A DNA stretch of 64,000 bases from Marinithermofilum abyssi (GTDB taxonomy: Bacteria > Bacillota > Bacilli > Thermoactinomycetales > DSM-45169): contig NZ_BMHQ01000013.1 in assembly GCF_014641195.1 (NCBI RefSeq), positions 1-64,000 of the forward strand, read 5' to 3'. Under the pieces are notes generated by a model. That model was not told where the DNA came from and searched no databases. It was given only the letters and a program-made list of their open reading frames with translations. Position numbers and translations under genes: made by a program. Positions 34,569 to 43,434 of the stretch are shown here, piece after piece (position 1 is the stretch's first letter; each line of letters starts with the position of its first letter).

Positions 34569-35555
34569 TCAGTGGGATTTGAGTAGATAGGAGGAGAGCT
34601 TTTTTTCCAACTGTTGCTCAGTCATCCAGCCCACATGAGACTCGATCACGCGACAGTGATGATCCAACAGGGCGATCGCCTGAAACGGAAAGTGTTTTTT
34701 GGTATGGTAACGGACATCCACCCAGCGCACCTCATATCCCGTGGGAGTCTCCTTCACTTGCGGGTAAGCATAATCGCTGAAATAGAGGAACGCCTGGATC
34801 TTGGAGTCCTTGCGGGAAGCTTTGACTGCCGGATGCTCCAGTGCTCGTTTATCCAACACTTGGGTCCATACAATTTGACCTCCCAACCATTCCCCCATCC
34901 GAACGCGATCCTTTTCTTCCAGGACGAGGCTCCATGTATTCCATCGGATGGTGGGGACCAATGTGTAGTGACCGGGAGCACCCTCTTTGCGGATCACTTG
35001 TCGCAATACGGATTGGCGGACCCGCCAGCGCCATCCGATATACAATAGGATGACCAGATAAATAAGAGCGAACAGCGTGCCGGGATGAACCGGGGTGCTT
35101 TCCCATAGTAAGAAACCCAGCAAATGAATACCCATAATGAATGGATCAAAAATATTGAGCACATGCCATTTGACCCACTGTTGGGAAAAAGGGCGCCAAG
35201 CCTGGGTTCCGTATGAGTTAAACAGGTCGATGCCCACATGAATGGCGACAGCGATGGCTGACCATAGAAATACGTGCAAAAGATGGGCGGTGGGGTGCCA
35301 GATTGCGAGCAATCCGGTAATGATGGTCGGCCAAACGGCCAACATGGGAAGCGAGTGTGTCCAGCCCCGGTGGTGACGGATGTAGGAGGCCGATCCTTTG
35401 AGCCGGGACACACCGTCAAAATCCGGCGCCTGTGAACCGATCACTGTCGCCCATAGAACAGCTTCAGCCGTTTCGGGGTGAGCGGCCACTGCCGGATCCA
35501 GGTGGGCGAGCCCGTACAACCCGAATCCCATGGCAAAATGGGTGGCAGTATCCAT
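34569..35555 (-). CDS. YdjM-like inner-membrane metal-dependent hydrolase
   Basis: A 328-residue protein of the YdjM/YfhP family (LexA-regulated membrane hydrolase family, PF04307). MDTATHFAMGFGLYGLAHLD, GSQAPDFDGVSR and HHRGWTHSLP carry the conserved Asp/His set; several membrane helices span about residues 75-185, and a soluble tail follows. The substrate is unknown. AAGGAGG stands five bases before the ATG at 35555; the much longer open frame upstream is not used. About 350 bases without a gene follow upstream. Confidence 0.87.
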   Translation of the reverse strand: MDTATHFAMGFGLYGLAHLDPAVAAHPETAEAVLWATVIGSQAPDFDGVSRLKGSASYIRHHRGWTHSLPMLAVWPTIITGLLAIWHPTAHLLHVFLWSAIAVAIHVGIDLFNSYGTQAWRPFSQQWVKWHVLNIFDPFIMGIHLLGFLLWESTPVHPGTLFALIYLVILLYIGWRWRVRQSVLRQVIRKEGAPGHYTLVPTIRWNTWSLVLEEKDRVRMGEWLGGQIVWTQVLDKRALEHPAVKASRKDSKIQAFLYFSDYAYPQVKETPTGYEVRWVDVRYHTKKHFPFQAIALLDHHCRVIESHVGWMTEQQLEKKLSSYLLKSH

Positions 35556-35697
35556 AAAATCCTCCTTGCTGTCTGTAAAGTCCGTTTCCGTATCCTCATT
35601 ATAGTTCATTCTTTCCCCGGACACAGGCGGGTTCATACAATCTTTACGACACATATTCTTCTTAAAAGAGAGGTTCTTTTTTGGTACACTTATCCGA

Positions 35698-35730
35698 AAG
35701 GAGGTTTTTCCCAAATATACAAACCTCCTT
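35698..35730. repeat. Inverted repeat containing an AGGAGG core
   Basis: AAGGAGGTTT (35698-35707) and AAACCTCCTT (35721-35730), a perfect 10-bp stem with a 13-base AT-rich loop, in the gap upstream of the YdjM-like gene. Otherwise I see nothing in 35556-35904. Confidence 0.6.
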
Positions 35731-35904
35731 GGGTAGAAAATCGGAAATTTTTGGGGAAACAGTGTCACGGGCAAGTGGGATCTTCATATAGTTAATAGCA
35801 CGCCAGTACCCACTGAGGGGTTAAGAAAGCATGGGATTGGAAAGAGGATAAATACTGCCGGGATTCAATGGGGAGCTCGTCGTAAAAGTTATGGGACTGC
35901 AATC

Positions 35905-36728
35905 ATGATGGTTTTGTTGCTGATGAGCGGACTGGTATGGATCTGGGTGAAAGAGGATACGCCAGATCCAGGGGTTCTTCAGGTCCATCGCTTTAATGAG
36001 GTGGTGCCCTATCTCTTTGATCGGGATCGCTTGTATTTCAAGGGGGTTCGCGGTCATCGGGAAAGTTGGTATGTATATGATTTGCAATCGGGAAACTTGA
36101 CACGGAAAGATTGGACGCGGCGTTACGGAGATGGTAACCGGGTACTGAGCTTGAATGGCGATGGACGGTTAATGTTGAACCCGGCCCGCGGGGAACTTCG
36201 TCTGAAAGGGCGGCAAACCCGTTGGATACCAAACAGTTGGCCAACATTTCGCATCCTGTGATCGTGGCACCGAAATTAAACCCGGATCCATTTGTGTATG
36301 TGGTCCGGGACGGGAAGGATGAATACTCGCTGCGGCTGTGGCAGGCGGACGGCAAAGAGAAGCTGCTGGAGAAGAGGTTGGATGTGAAACAGGTGAAAAA
36401 TCACCGCTTGGTTGAGTGGTCTCCTTCCGGTAAGTACATACTGGTGGGCGGCAACCGGATCTATCGTGCATCCGACGGGCGGATCGCCAAGCGATTGAAT
36501 GGGACTGCCGGCACTTGGTCTCCGGAAAGGGACCGGCTTCTCTATGTGGCTCAAAACCGTTCCGCGCCGGGCTGGGAAGCCCCGCTGCCCGCACTGGCCG
36601 GATTTTATCTCTCATCCCGGCGGGATCGGATGCTGGTGATGGAAGAGGGATCTCAGGGAACCCAACTGCGATTGATCGATTTGCTATCTCATCAAAAAGA
36701 AGAAGCCGCTGATTTGTTTACATCTTAG
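35905..36728 (+). pseudogene. Frameshifted beta-propeller-like exported protein
   Basis: Two reading frames overlap. The first (35905-36261) starts with a membrane segment MMVLLLMSGLVWIWV and continues with YVYDLQSGNLTRKDW. The second (36222-36728) continues in the +1 frame with WSPSGKYILVGGNRIYRASD and WSPERDRLLYVAQN. Repeated short YV.D..SG / W SP.G patterns suggest a TolB/WD-like propeller anchored in the membrane. Joining them needs one frameshift between about 36190 and 36235, so the gene is broken or the sequence has one indel error. The ribosome site before 35905 is poor. It lies 24 bases before mutY. Confidence 0.65.
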
Positions 36729-36751
36729 ATCCAGCTGAAGGAGGCGGCGCA

Positions 36752-37885
36752 ATGGCCAGAAAAAAACATCAACCGATACAGCCGCCGGGGAAGGAGTGGA
36801 TACGCTCCCTTCAAAACCATTTATTGGGTTGGTATGATGAAGTAAAAAGGGACCTTCCCTGGCGTAAAGATCAAGATCCTTATAAAATATGGGTTTCTGA
36901 AATCATGTTGCAGCAAACGCGTGTGGATACCGTGATCCCTTATTATCTTCGCTTTATGGAGAAGTTTCCTACAGTAAGAGATTTGGCGGAAGCCGACGAA
37001 GATGACGTGATCAAAGCTTGGGAGGGACTGGGCTACTATTCCCGGGCACGCAATCTGCAAGCTGCCGCCAAAGAGGTGTGCGAGCGCCATGGCGGCGTGG
37101 TTCCCCGGGATCCGGCAAGCATTTCCCGTCTCAAAGGGATCGGTCCATATACAGCCGGAGCGATCCTCAGCATCGCTTACAACCTGCGGGTTCCCGCTGT
37201 GGACGGAAATGTCATGCGAGTGATGTCCCGGTGGTTTGTTCTGAAAGAAGATGTGACCAAGGTAAGCACGCGCCGATTGTTGGAGGAGCTGGATCTGGCT
37301 TTGATTCCGGAAGATCGTCCGGGCGACTTCAACCAGGCGCTGATGGAATTGGGGGCCTTGGTGTGTACCCCGATCCATCCCGCATGCGACAGCTGTCCGG
37401 TGCGTCAGGAGTGCAAAGCCCGGGCCCTTGGGATTCAACACGAATTGCCGGTGAAGAAAAAGGCAAAACCACCTGCTCCCGTTCCGATGGTGGTCGGCTG
37501 GATTCGCAATCATGGGCGGGTGTTGTTGGAACGGCGGCCCGAAGAGGGATTGTTGGCGGGGATGTGGGGCCTTCCTTCACTGGAGCGGGAGGGGGCGGAG
37601 AATCCTGTCGGTTTGTTGACAAACCGATTGTCCAGCCTGGGCATCCATCTCGCCTCAGAGACACTGTTGGGAGAAGTGGAGCATGTATTCAGCCATCGGC
37701 GGTGGCAAGTGACCGTGATCGAAGGGGAAGCGATATCCACGGAATCATCCCTTTCCGATGCGTTTCGATGGGTAAAGGAAGATGAGTTGGAGGCCTATGC
37801 TTTCCCCAAAGTGTACCATAAGGCGATGCGGTTGGCACAACAAAAGACAGACAAGGAAGCTGCTGTACAGGGCCGCCTTTTTTAA
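36752..37885 (+). CDS. mutY: A/G-specific adenine glycosylase MutY
   Basis: A 377-residue repair enzyme that removes adenine paired with 8-oxoguanine. Present are SEIMLQQTRVDTVIPYY, the helix-hairpin-helix LKGIGPYTAGAILSIAYN, the catalytic Asp in VPAVDGNVMRV, the [4Fe-4S] cysteines in CTPIHPACDSCPVRQECKA, and a C-terminal NUDIX-like domain (from about residue 230) that reads 8-oxoG. GAAGGAGGCGGCG precedes the ATG. It may be co-transcribed with the VanW gene after it. Confidence 0.97.
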   Translation: MARKKHQPIQPPGKEWIRSLQNHLLGWYDEVKRDLPWRKDQDPYKIWVSEIMLQQTRVDTVIPYYLRFMEKFPTVRDLAEADEDDVIKAWEGLGYYSRARNLQAAAKEVCERHGGVVPRDPASISRLKGIGPYTAGAILSIAYNLRVPAVDGNVMRVMSRWFVLKEDVTKVSTRRLLEELDLALIPEDRPGDFNQALMELGALVCTPIHPACDSCPVRQECKARALGIQHELPVKKKAKPPAPVPMVVGWIRNHGRVLLERRPEEGLLAGMWGLPSLEREGAENPVGLLTNRLSSLGIHLASETLLGEVEHVFSHRRWQVTVIEGEAISTESSLSDAFRWVKEDELEAYAFPKVYHKAMRLAQQKTDKEAAVQGRLF

Positions 37886-37932
37886 GTGGAAGAGGGGTCG
37901 GCAGGAGAGCTGAAGCCGAAGGAGAGATCTCG

Positions 37933-39189
37933 GTGAAAGAAAAAGAGAAAACCCAATCGCAAGACATGACGGGGGAAACGCGAGTGGAGGAAGCTGGATT
38001 GGGTGCCGATCGCAGTCGGCCGGAAGAGGGGCAAGATCCCCTTTCCTCCGTGTCGGCGGCCGGTACCATCAGCAAGTTTGGCGAAAGAATCATCGCGCTA
38101 TTGTCAAAAGTGCCGCTGGTCCAAAAAATCCCGTTTCAACGGATCGGTCCAAAGTCGACAGCTGTGGGGACGCTGGTTGCTGTTCTTATCCTTGTCGTAT
38201 CGATTACCTTATTTGTTGTAAATACTGTCCCCGAATCGACGAATGCGCAGGCCTTGGTACAGGAACAGAAAAAGCCCAAACCGATCCCTGCGAAGCTGAT
38301 CCTGGCCCATGACGGGAAAACGTGGACGATCAATCTGCGCAAATTGGGCTACAACGGAAAAAAGGACGACACCTTGGACAAAGAAGCCTTGTTGGAACGG
38401 TTGCACGTGATTAAAAAGCAAGTAGACGAACCGGCGGTCAATGCCCGCATGAAGCGGTGGGGATCTCTCATTCAGCCGGAAAAAGAAGGAAAACGGATGG
38501 ATCTAGCGGTAATCGAGCACAAGTGGTTGGATGATTTGGACAAACGGCTGAATCACCCCCAGCCGATTCCGATGGTGCCGGATCAACCCGATGTGACAAC
38601 AGAGGATTTGAAACAGGTAAACGCCCGCAAAATCGGTTCTTACACCACCTATTACAACCCGGGGAATACCAACCGGACGACCAATGTCCGCCTGTCCAGT
38701 CAAGCGATTAATAACGTCGTGCTCAATCCCGGCGAAGTATTCTCCTTTAACCAAACCGTGGGACAGCGGACATCCGCCCGGGGATACAGGCCGGCCAAAA
38801 TCATTGTCCGCGGCGAGTACAGTGAAGGGATTGGCGGGGGGATTTGTCAAACCTCGTCCACTCTTTTCAACAGCGTGGACGAAGCAGGGCTGCAGGTAGT
38901 GGCTCGCTTTTCCCACAGTAAAGAGGTGACCTATGTGCCAAAAGGGAGAGATGCCACCGTCTCTTGGTACGGTCCGGACTTTCGTTTCAAAAACAACCTG
39001 ACAGAGCCGATCCTGATCCGATCCTACCTGTCGGGCGGAGCATTGACCGTGGAAGTCTACTCCACCCCAAAAGCCAACAACCACGCCAAAGCGGTTCAAC
39101 CGGCCCCGAGAAATCCGGAGCCGGTCAAAAACGAACAACCCAAGAAGCCGACCGACGAGTTGCAATCCCGGCAAGAAGGTAACGAATAG
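37933..39189 (+). CDS. VanW family protein with N-terminal membrane anchor
   Basis: A 418-residue protein. The first 70 residues are charged, a single membrane helix follows near 77-97, then an outside domain of the peptidoglycan-binding type (about 110-215) and a VanW domain with SYTTYYNPGNTNRTTNVRL, NPGEVFSFNQTVGQR and SEGIGGGICQTSSTLFN. VanW domains occur in glycopeptide-resistance clusters and in many Firmicutes wall proteins; the activity is unknown. The start is GTG with AAGGAGA upstream. No van ligase or reductase is nearby, so a resistance role is not supported. Confidence 0.88.
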   Translation: MKEKEKTQSQDMTGETRVEEAGLGADRSRPEEGQDPLSSVSAAGTISKFGERIIALLSKVPLVQKIPFQRIGPKSTAVGTLVAVLILVVSITLFVVNTVPESTNAQALVQEQKKPKPIPAKLILAHDGKTWTINLRKLGYNGKKDDTLDKEALLERLHVIKKQVDEPAVNARMKRWGSLIQPEKEGKRMDLAVIEHKWLDDLDKRLNHPQPIPMVPDQPDVTTEDLKQVNARKIGSYTTYYNPGNTNRTTNVRLSSQAINNVVLNPGEVFSFNQTVGQRTSARGYRPAKIIVRGEYSEGIGGGICQTSSTLFNSVDEAGLQVVARFSHSKEVTYVPKGRDATVSWYGPDFRFKNNLTEPILIRSYLSGGALTVEVYSTPKANNHAKAVQPAPRNPEPVKNEQPKKPTDELQSRQEGNE

Positions 39190-39216
39190 CCGCAAGGGTA
39201 TCCCTTGCGGTTTTTT
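39190..39216 (+). terminator. Intrinsic terminator
   Basis: Arms CCGCAAGGG and CCCTTGCGG followed by TTTTTT, right after the VanW gene stop. Confidence 0.88.
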
Positions 39217-39357
39217 ATTGTCTGCTGGGGAATTTGCACTTTCACCTTTATTGGGCGGGATGCCAGCCGGTCTATTCGCATTTACATGGGGTTACAGTAA
39301 CCCGCTCCTTCCATTTTATATCGGACAAACGAGGTTGTGTATCACGCGTCGCCCCTT

Positions 39358-39552
39358 TTACGGGTGTTCCGCATTTCCGAGGCCGCCCCGGCGTTCGATT
39401 TCAGCTATCAATTGTTGATGCAGGCTGACACCTTGGGCGTTCATCCAGGGTCTCATTTGCGACATCATAAAGTGGTGAAAGGAAAGCTCCTCCAACTCCC
39501 ATTCTGCTAGAGGAACAGCGCTCAGTTCTTCCAGATCGCGACCCATATACAT
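39358..39552 (-). CDS. Small cytosolic protein of Bacillales
   Basis: A 64-residue protein, MYMGRDLEELSAVPLAEWEL then FHHFMMSQMRPWMNAQGVSL and EIERRGGL. I recall similar 60-70-residue proteins of unknown function in Bacillales (annotated only as cytosolic protein). GAGGTGAT lies at good distance before the ATG. It is minus-strand, next to the truncated end of the uvsE pseudogene. Confidence 0.7.
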   Translation of the reverse strand: MYMGRDLEELSAVPLAEWELEELSFHHFMMSQMRPWMNAQGVSLHQQLIAEIERRGGLGNAEHP

Positions 39553-39596
39553 GTATCATCACCTCTTTTTCAGTATGGGATAAGTGCGGAAAAACA

Positions 39597-40095
39597 TGCG
39601 AAACCTCCAGCTCGAGGTAGTGGAAAAGTCGATCACCGAGTTGGATCATCATGTCCGGATGCTGGAAGCCATGGGATTGGCCCCCGCCAATAAGTGCAAT
39701 CCGTGTGGGCGGGGTATATGGAAATAAGAAGTGTTCGGGACAAGCGTTCATCGACAACTTTCAAAAGCTTTCACTGCCCGGGAAACCCTCGATATTGCCC
39801 CAGACTGCGAAGTGCCCATGGTATTGGATATCCATCATCTGTGTGCAATCACAACGAAGCAATTGGGAGATCCGTGGTTGAAGGTGGATTCCACCTGAAA
39901 GATGGAGAAGTTTCCGGAAATTCGAGCTCCCAGTCCCGAAAGTGAAGTAGATATACGGAGTCATGCCGGTGGTTTGAAATTGGAGGATTTTGAACATGGC
40001 CAAAAAGGCCACGGTAAACTGGATATCATGGTAGCAGCCGAAAAAAGATGAGGCCCTATATTCTTGATGAAAGAGTTGGAACAGGATGACGGGAA
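39597..40095 (+). pseudogene. uvsE: UV damage endonuclease (UvsE/UvdE), 5'-truncated and frameshifted
   Basis: Pieces of a UvsE C-terminal half are readable in order but in different frames: EVVEKSITELDHHVRMLEAM (39619-39680), IRVGGVYGNKK with AFIDNFQKL (39698-39770), RETLDIAPDCEVPMVLDIHH (39778-39840), SPSPESEVDIRSHAGGLKLE (39930-39985) and LDIMVAAEKR (about 40018-40047). These match the metal-binding TIM-barrel end of UvsE, which nicks DNA next to UV photoproducts. The N-terminal half is missing; at least three frame changes and internal stops are present. The gene is dead, and the loss could matter for UV tolerance. Confidence 0.82.
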
Positions 40096-40244
40096 TTATG
40101 GTCATCCAACAGCGATGGAGAAAGTGCAATGACGGGTATGTTTTTCTCTCATCCGGACCAAGATGATAGCAAGCGCTGTTCGGTATATTTATAGATTCGG
40201 CGCATATAGTGGGGATACCGACAGGGAAAAGGTGGGGGTAAAAA

Positions 40245-40997
40245 ATGATGGATGTCATCCATATATCGCTTCGTACCTGGCAGGTCCGGTTGTTAAAAGG
40301 AATTGCCGCCATTCAGGCAGCAGCGGCGATCGTGATAGGAGGCCATGTGTGGAACTACCCGGTATCTTTTATGGATCGCATGGTATATACGACGGAAAGG
40401 GAAGGTGCGTGGATGACCGGAGCTTTCAGCATAACGGCTACCATCGGACTGTGTGTGGCGCTGTTTTTTCTGTTAAGAGCGCTCCCTTCCCGGTATCGCC
40501 CGTTTCTGCAGCTTGCCTGGATGGTCGGCGTCATTGGTGGTGCAGCTGCCGTGATCCATGATTTGCTTCGCATGATCTGGATGCCGCTGATGGCCAGTTG
40601 GTTGTTGGAGATGCCTTCCGTCTCTCTGGCCGACTATGCCGGTTCATGGGAGTTGTTGTTGACCCGGATGGGCGGTGTGTTTATCCCCGTTTGTTATGTG
40701 ATCGGCGGGTTGATGTATGGAGCAGTCATGTTGCGGAATTCACTCTTGCCATCGTCCTTCTCCTGCGGATACATCGCTGTGTGGGCAGGGGTGTTGTCGA
40801 TGTCCCTATGGATGGGAACGAGTCCCCATCGAGTGCTCTGGATTCATGCGGGAACCTTCTTCCTGATCTCCGTCTGGTTGTGGAAGGCGGCAACCATCCT
40901 GCACCGTCGTGAAGCAGGGAAGATTACGAGGAGGTATCCCCTCGCTTCCGAGAATGGGTCTGGCCCAAGTAACAAAGGTTTTTTCTCCAACGCTTAA
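40245..40997 (+). CDS. Unknown multi-pass membrane protein
   Basis: A 250-residue hydrophobic protein with six or seven predicted helices (for example IAAIQAAAAIVIGGHVW, AFSITATIGLCVALFFLLRA, MGGVFIPVCYVIGGLMYGAV). No family recognised. GGTGGGGG stands before two adjacent ATG codons (40245, 40248). It follows the uvsE pseudogene and is followed by a gene-free stretch of nearly 500 bases. Confidence 0.75.
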   Translation: MMDVIHISLRTWQVRLLKGIAAIQAAAAIVIGGHVWNYPVSFMDRMVYTTEREGAWMTGAFSITATIGLCVALFFLLRALPSRYRPFLQLAWMVGVIGGAAAVIHDLLRMIWMPLMASWLLEMPSVSLADYAGSWELLLTRMGGVFIPVCYVIGGLMYGAVMLRNSLLPSSFSCGYIAVWAGVLSMSLWMGTSPHRVLWIHAGTFFLISVWLWKAATILHRREAGKITRRYPLASENGSGPSNKGFFSNA

Positions 40998-41490
40998 TAG
41001 GACAATGGTGCGGTGTTCCGTTTTCCCATCGGCCTTCTCCCCCTAGCGATCTTTTCGCTGGTGGAGCATACTCCGCCTGTTAATGGATTGGCGCACTCGG
41101 AAGAAGAGAGAGCGTCGCCAGAGGGCGGGGTGATGCCGTTACCCTCTTTGCCGTAGCGGGTGTGTCACACGGCTTGTGTGAAGAGGTGTAAATTGTAGTG
41201 CGTGAAATGCGTGAGTGATGCCCTTCGGGGTTTCGGGGCAAAATAAATGACCGTATGAATCGCCATCATTCACACGGTCTTTGGCCGGCCCGTAGGCGGG
41301 ACGACGCTCTCAGGACGTTTTCTTTGGCCTCGCTATATCCACAAGGACAGCAAATTAGTCAACAGGGAAGATGGTAAAAACATCGGGGAACCGGTGTTTT
41401 TTTATGCTCTCAATCATGATATCAAAAAATATCATACATAAACAACGGTTACTGACTTGCCTCCGATGACCCCCTATATTGAAAGGCGGT
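40998..41490. other. Intergenic stretch, no gene seen
   Basis: No reading frame with a ribosome site is visible. Two hairpins are present, one at 41249-41282 (arms GACCGTATGAAT and ATTCACACGGTC, short T-run) and a terminator at 41375-41403. The rest is unexplained. Confidence 0.5.
41375..41403. terminator. Bidirectional terminator
   Basis: AACATCGG and CCGGTGTT stem with TTTTTTT on the plus side and TTTTT on the minus side; it ends the convergent hydrolase gene. Confidence 0.7.
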
Positions 41491-42444
41491 TCATTGTTTC
41501 AGGTGGTCGGCAAACCAGCGGAGAATCTCATGATCCCGCTCTTTTTCATGTGTACTCAAATGGTGGTCGCCGCCGCGGAAGAACACGGTGCGATGCTCTT
41601 TATTCAGCCGGATCAGCTGATGATCCAGCTTCCGTGCTTGGTTGGGCGATACTTTGTCATCGTTGGTCCCATGCAGGATCAAGAGGGGAGCATTCACCTT
41701 GTCGGGCCATTGGGCAACAGAACGCTTCTCATATTCTTCCCGATTCACCTTTGGGTCACCCACCATCCGGTGAATAGCCTGAATGACATCGGGCTCATCC
41801 ATTCGGCCCCGGTAAAATTGCTCCAGATCGGTAATTCCCCCGACGACGGCAGCCGCTTTTACATGAACGCCGGCTTTCATCGCAAGGTACGTCATCATAC
41901 CGCCCCGCGAATAGCCCAACATCACCCGTTGTTTTCGGTCGACGTAGGGGAGGCGGTCGGCCAACGGAAATAGACTCAGTACATCGCCCAGATCAGAACC
42001 GCCGTACTGCTCATGTCCTTCCCCTCCGTCGTTGCCCCGATACTGGGAGCCGAGCACTACGTAACCCTTGGAAGAGAGAAAAGAAAAATACCGCAGGATA
42101 TTCCTGTTGATTTTAGATCGTTCCAACCCGCCCCCGCGGTTGAAGATAATCAGGGGATGTTTTTTCAAACGATCTCCTTTGGGCTTGGAAAGATATCCAA
42201 CTACTTCCAATCCGTCGCTCAGATAACGGATGCGGTATACCTCCACTCGGTTGGAAAAACGGGAATGCAGGGGAACCCGTTTCTGATAGACGATGGTGCC
42301 GTCTTTTTCAGCAGGGTGTGTTTGTCGCTGTTGCCGCGGTTGGGCTGAAGCGTTTGATCGATCTTGATGAAAAGGCTGGGTGCAGCCGGCTGCCGCGAGC
42401 ATTGCGGCGGCAATCAGGCAACCGAGCCGGCCAAATCTGTGCAT
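41491..42444 (-). CDS. Lipoprotein alpha/beta hydrolase (S9/dienelactone-hydrolase-like)
   Basis: A 317-residue exported enzyme: lipobox AAAGC puts the lipidated Cys near residue 20. The hydrolase fold shows PLIIFNRGGG (oxyanion region), MLGYSRGGMMTYLAM (nucleophile elbow G-x-S-x-G), LLILHGTNDDKVSP (acid residue) and GGDHHLSTH (catalytic His), like prolyl-oligopeptidase family serine hydrolases. The substrate is unknown. GGAGG precedes the ATG at 42444; the open frame runs to 42573 without a better site. Confidence 0.87.
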   Translation of the reverse strand: MHRFGRLGCLIAAAMLAAAGCTQPFHQDRSNASAQPRQQRQTHPAEKDGTIVYQKRVPLHSRFSNRVEVYRIRYLSDGLEVVGYLSKPKGDRLKKHPLIIFNRGGGLERSKINRNILRYFSFLSSKGYVVLGSQYRGNDGGEGHEQYGGSDLGDVLSLFPLADRLPYVDRKQRVMLGYSRGGMMTYLAMKAGVHVKAAAVVGGITDLEQFYRGRMDEPDVIQAIHRMVGDPKVNREEYEKRSVAQWPDKVNAPLLILHGTNDDKVSPNQARKLDHQLIRLNKEHRTVFFRGGDHHLSTHEKERDHEILRWFADHLKQ

Positions 42445-42748
42445 GAGTGATTCCTCCAATGATGCTTGGTTATGATGAAACTCATACAAATTACCATTCC
42501 CAAACGAAGCCTTTCGGCAAACCTGTACCCCTAACGTATCGAAAAAAAGGGATATATTGGGTGGTAATTTCAACCAAATGATTGTGCGAACTTTTTGATA
42601 TCTGGGGTGAAATTGCGAGAGAACGCGAGATTATGGCTTTTTTTTGAACAGGAAACGGAGGATTGCTTACAGGTATTCAAATTGCAAAGCGAGGGGCACT
42701 CTAGTAAACTAAAAAACAGCTTTGGGTGAGCAGGAGGAAGGGTGTCCA
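42445..42748. other. Divergent intergenic region
   Basis: AT-rich gap between the minus-strand hydrolase and the plus-strand acetyltransferase. Both promoters must lie here, but I could not pick a clear one. No gene seen. Confidence 0.5.
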
Positions 42749-43186
42749 ATGAACCTTCGGTCTTTTCAGTTGTCGGATGTTCATGCCGTGTCGGCCATCT
42801 GGAAAATGACGGCGTCACAGCAAAAAGAACAGGAAACATTGAAGATGTTGTCCAAGCAATTGGGTTGCGACCGCGATCTGGTTTTGGTAGCGGAAATGGA
42901 TGGCCAAGTAGTTGGAGCGATTGTCGGTACCATGGACGGCAGTTGCGGGTATTTTTACTGTTTGGCAGTTCATCCCGATTATCAAGGACGTGGAATTGGT
43001 CGCCGTTTGGCCGTTGTTTTGGAAGAACGGCTACGCAGTAAAGGAGTCAAACGGATCGAGGTCATGGTGGACGAAGGGACGGAAAAGCTGAAGCCGTTTT
43101 ATGAGCACTTGGGCTATTTCAGTATCTGTTCCGACGCGATGGAGAAGGGCTGGGTATTTCAGCCCGCAGAAACCCAAGTGGGTTAA
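42749..43186 (+). CDS. GNAT family N-acetyltransferase
   Basis: A 145-residue enzyme. The acetyl-CoA loop is HPDYQGRGIGRRL near residue 75, preceded by the beta4 strand YFYCLAV and followed by FYEHLGY, all typical for GNAT. The substrate amine is unknown. AGGAGGAAGGG precedes the ATG at 42749. Single gene with a terminator-like hairpin downstream at 43308. Confidence 0.9.
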   Translation: MNLRSFQLSDVHAVSAIWKMTASQQKEQETLKMLSKQLGCDRDLVLVAEMDGQVVGAIVGTMDGSCGYFYCLAVHPDYQGRGIGRRLAVVLEERLRSKGVKRIEVMVDEGTEKLKPFYEHLGYFSICSDAMEKGWVFQPAETQVG

Positions 43187-43307
43187 ACCTGCGGCATTCG
43201 GACGCGAAAGCGTCTGAATGTGGCGAAAAATTGAAAGCCCTTTCTTTTGTGAAACCTAGCGGATTCAAGTGCTACGATACATAAAAATGGCGATAGACTT
43301 CCAACGG

Positions 43308-43331
43308 AAAACGGGGTAGACCGTTTTTTAT
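43308..43331 (+). terminator. Short intrinsic terminator
   Basis: AAAACGG and CCGTTTT stem with TT tail, 120 bases after the acetyltransferase gene. A second hairpin without T-run lies at 43195-43220. Confidence 0.6.
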
Positions 43332-43434
43332 TATGCTTTCTCAATGTATCTTTTTGATAGATTTTGTCGAATGACGATTTTTTGGAGGACTTCTTCCATT
43401 CGGTGGCAAATAGCAAGAGTAGGAGGTGGGTATC

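Noticed and set aside
37933-39189. VanW gene as part of a glycopeptide resistance cluster
   Set aside because: No vanHAX, vanRS or D-Ala ligase genes are nearby; VanW domains are common in sensitive Firmicutes.
43195-43220. Hairpin CATTCGGACGC / GCGTCTGAATG after the acetyltransferase gene as terminator
   Set aside because: No T-run follows on either strand; a better terminator lies at 43308.
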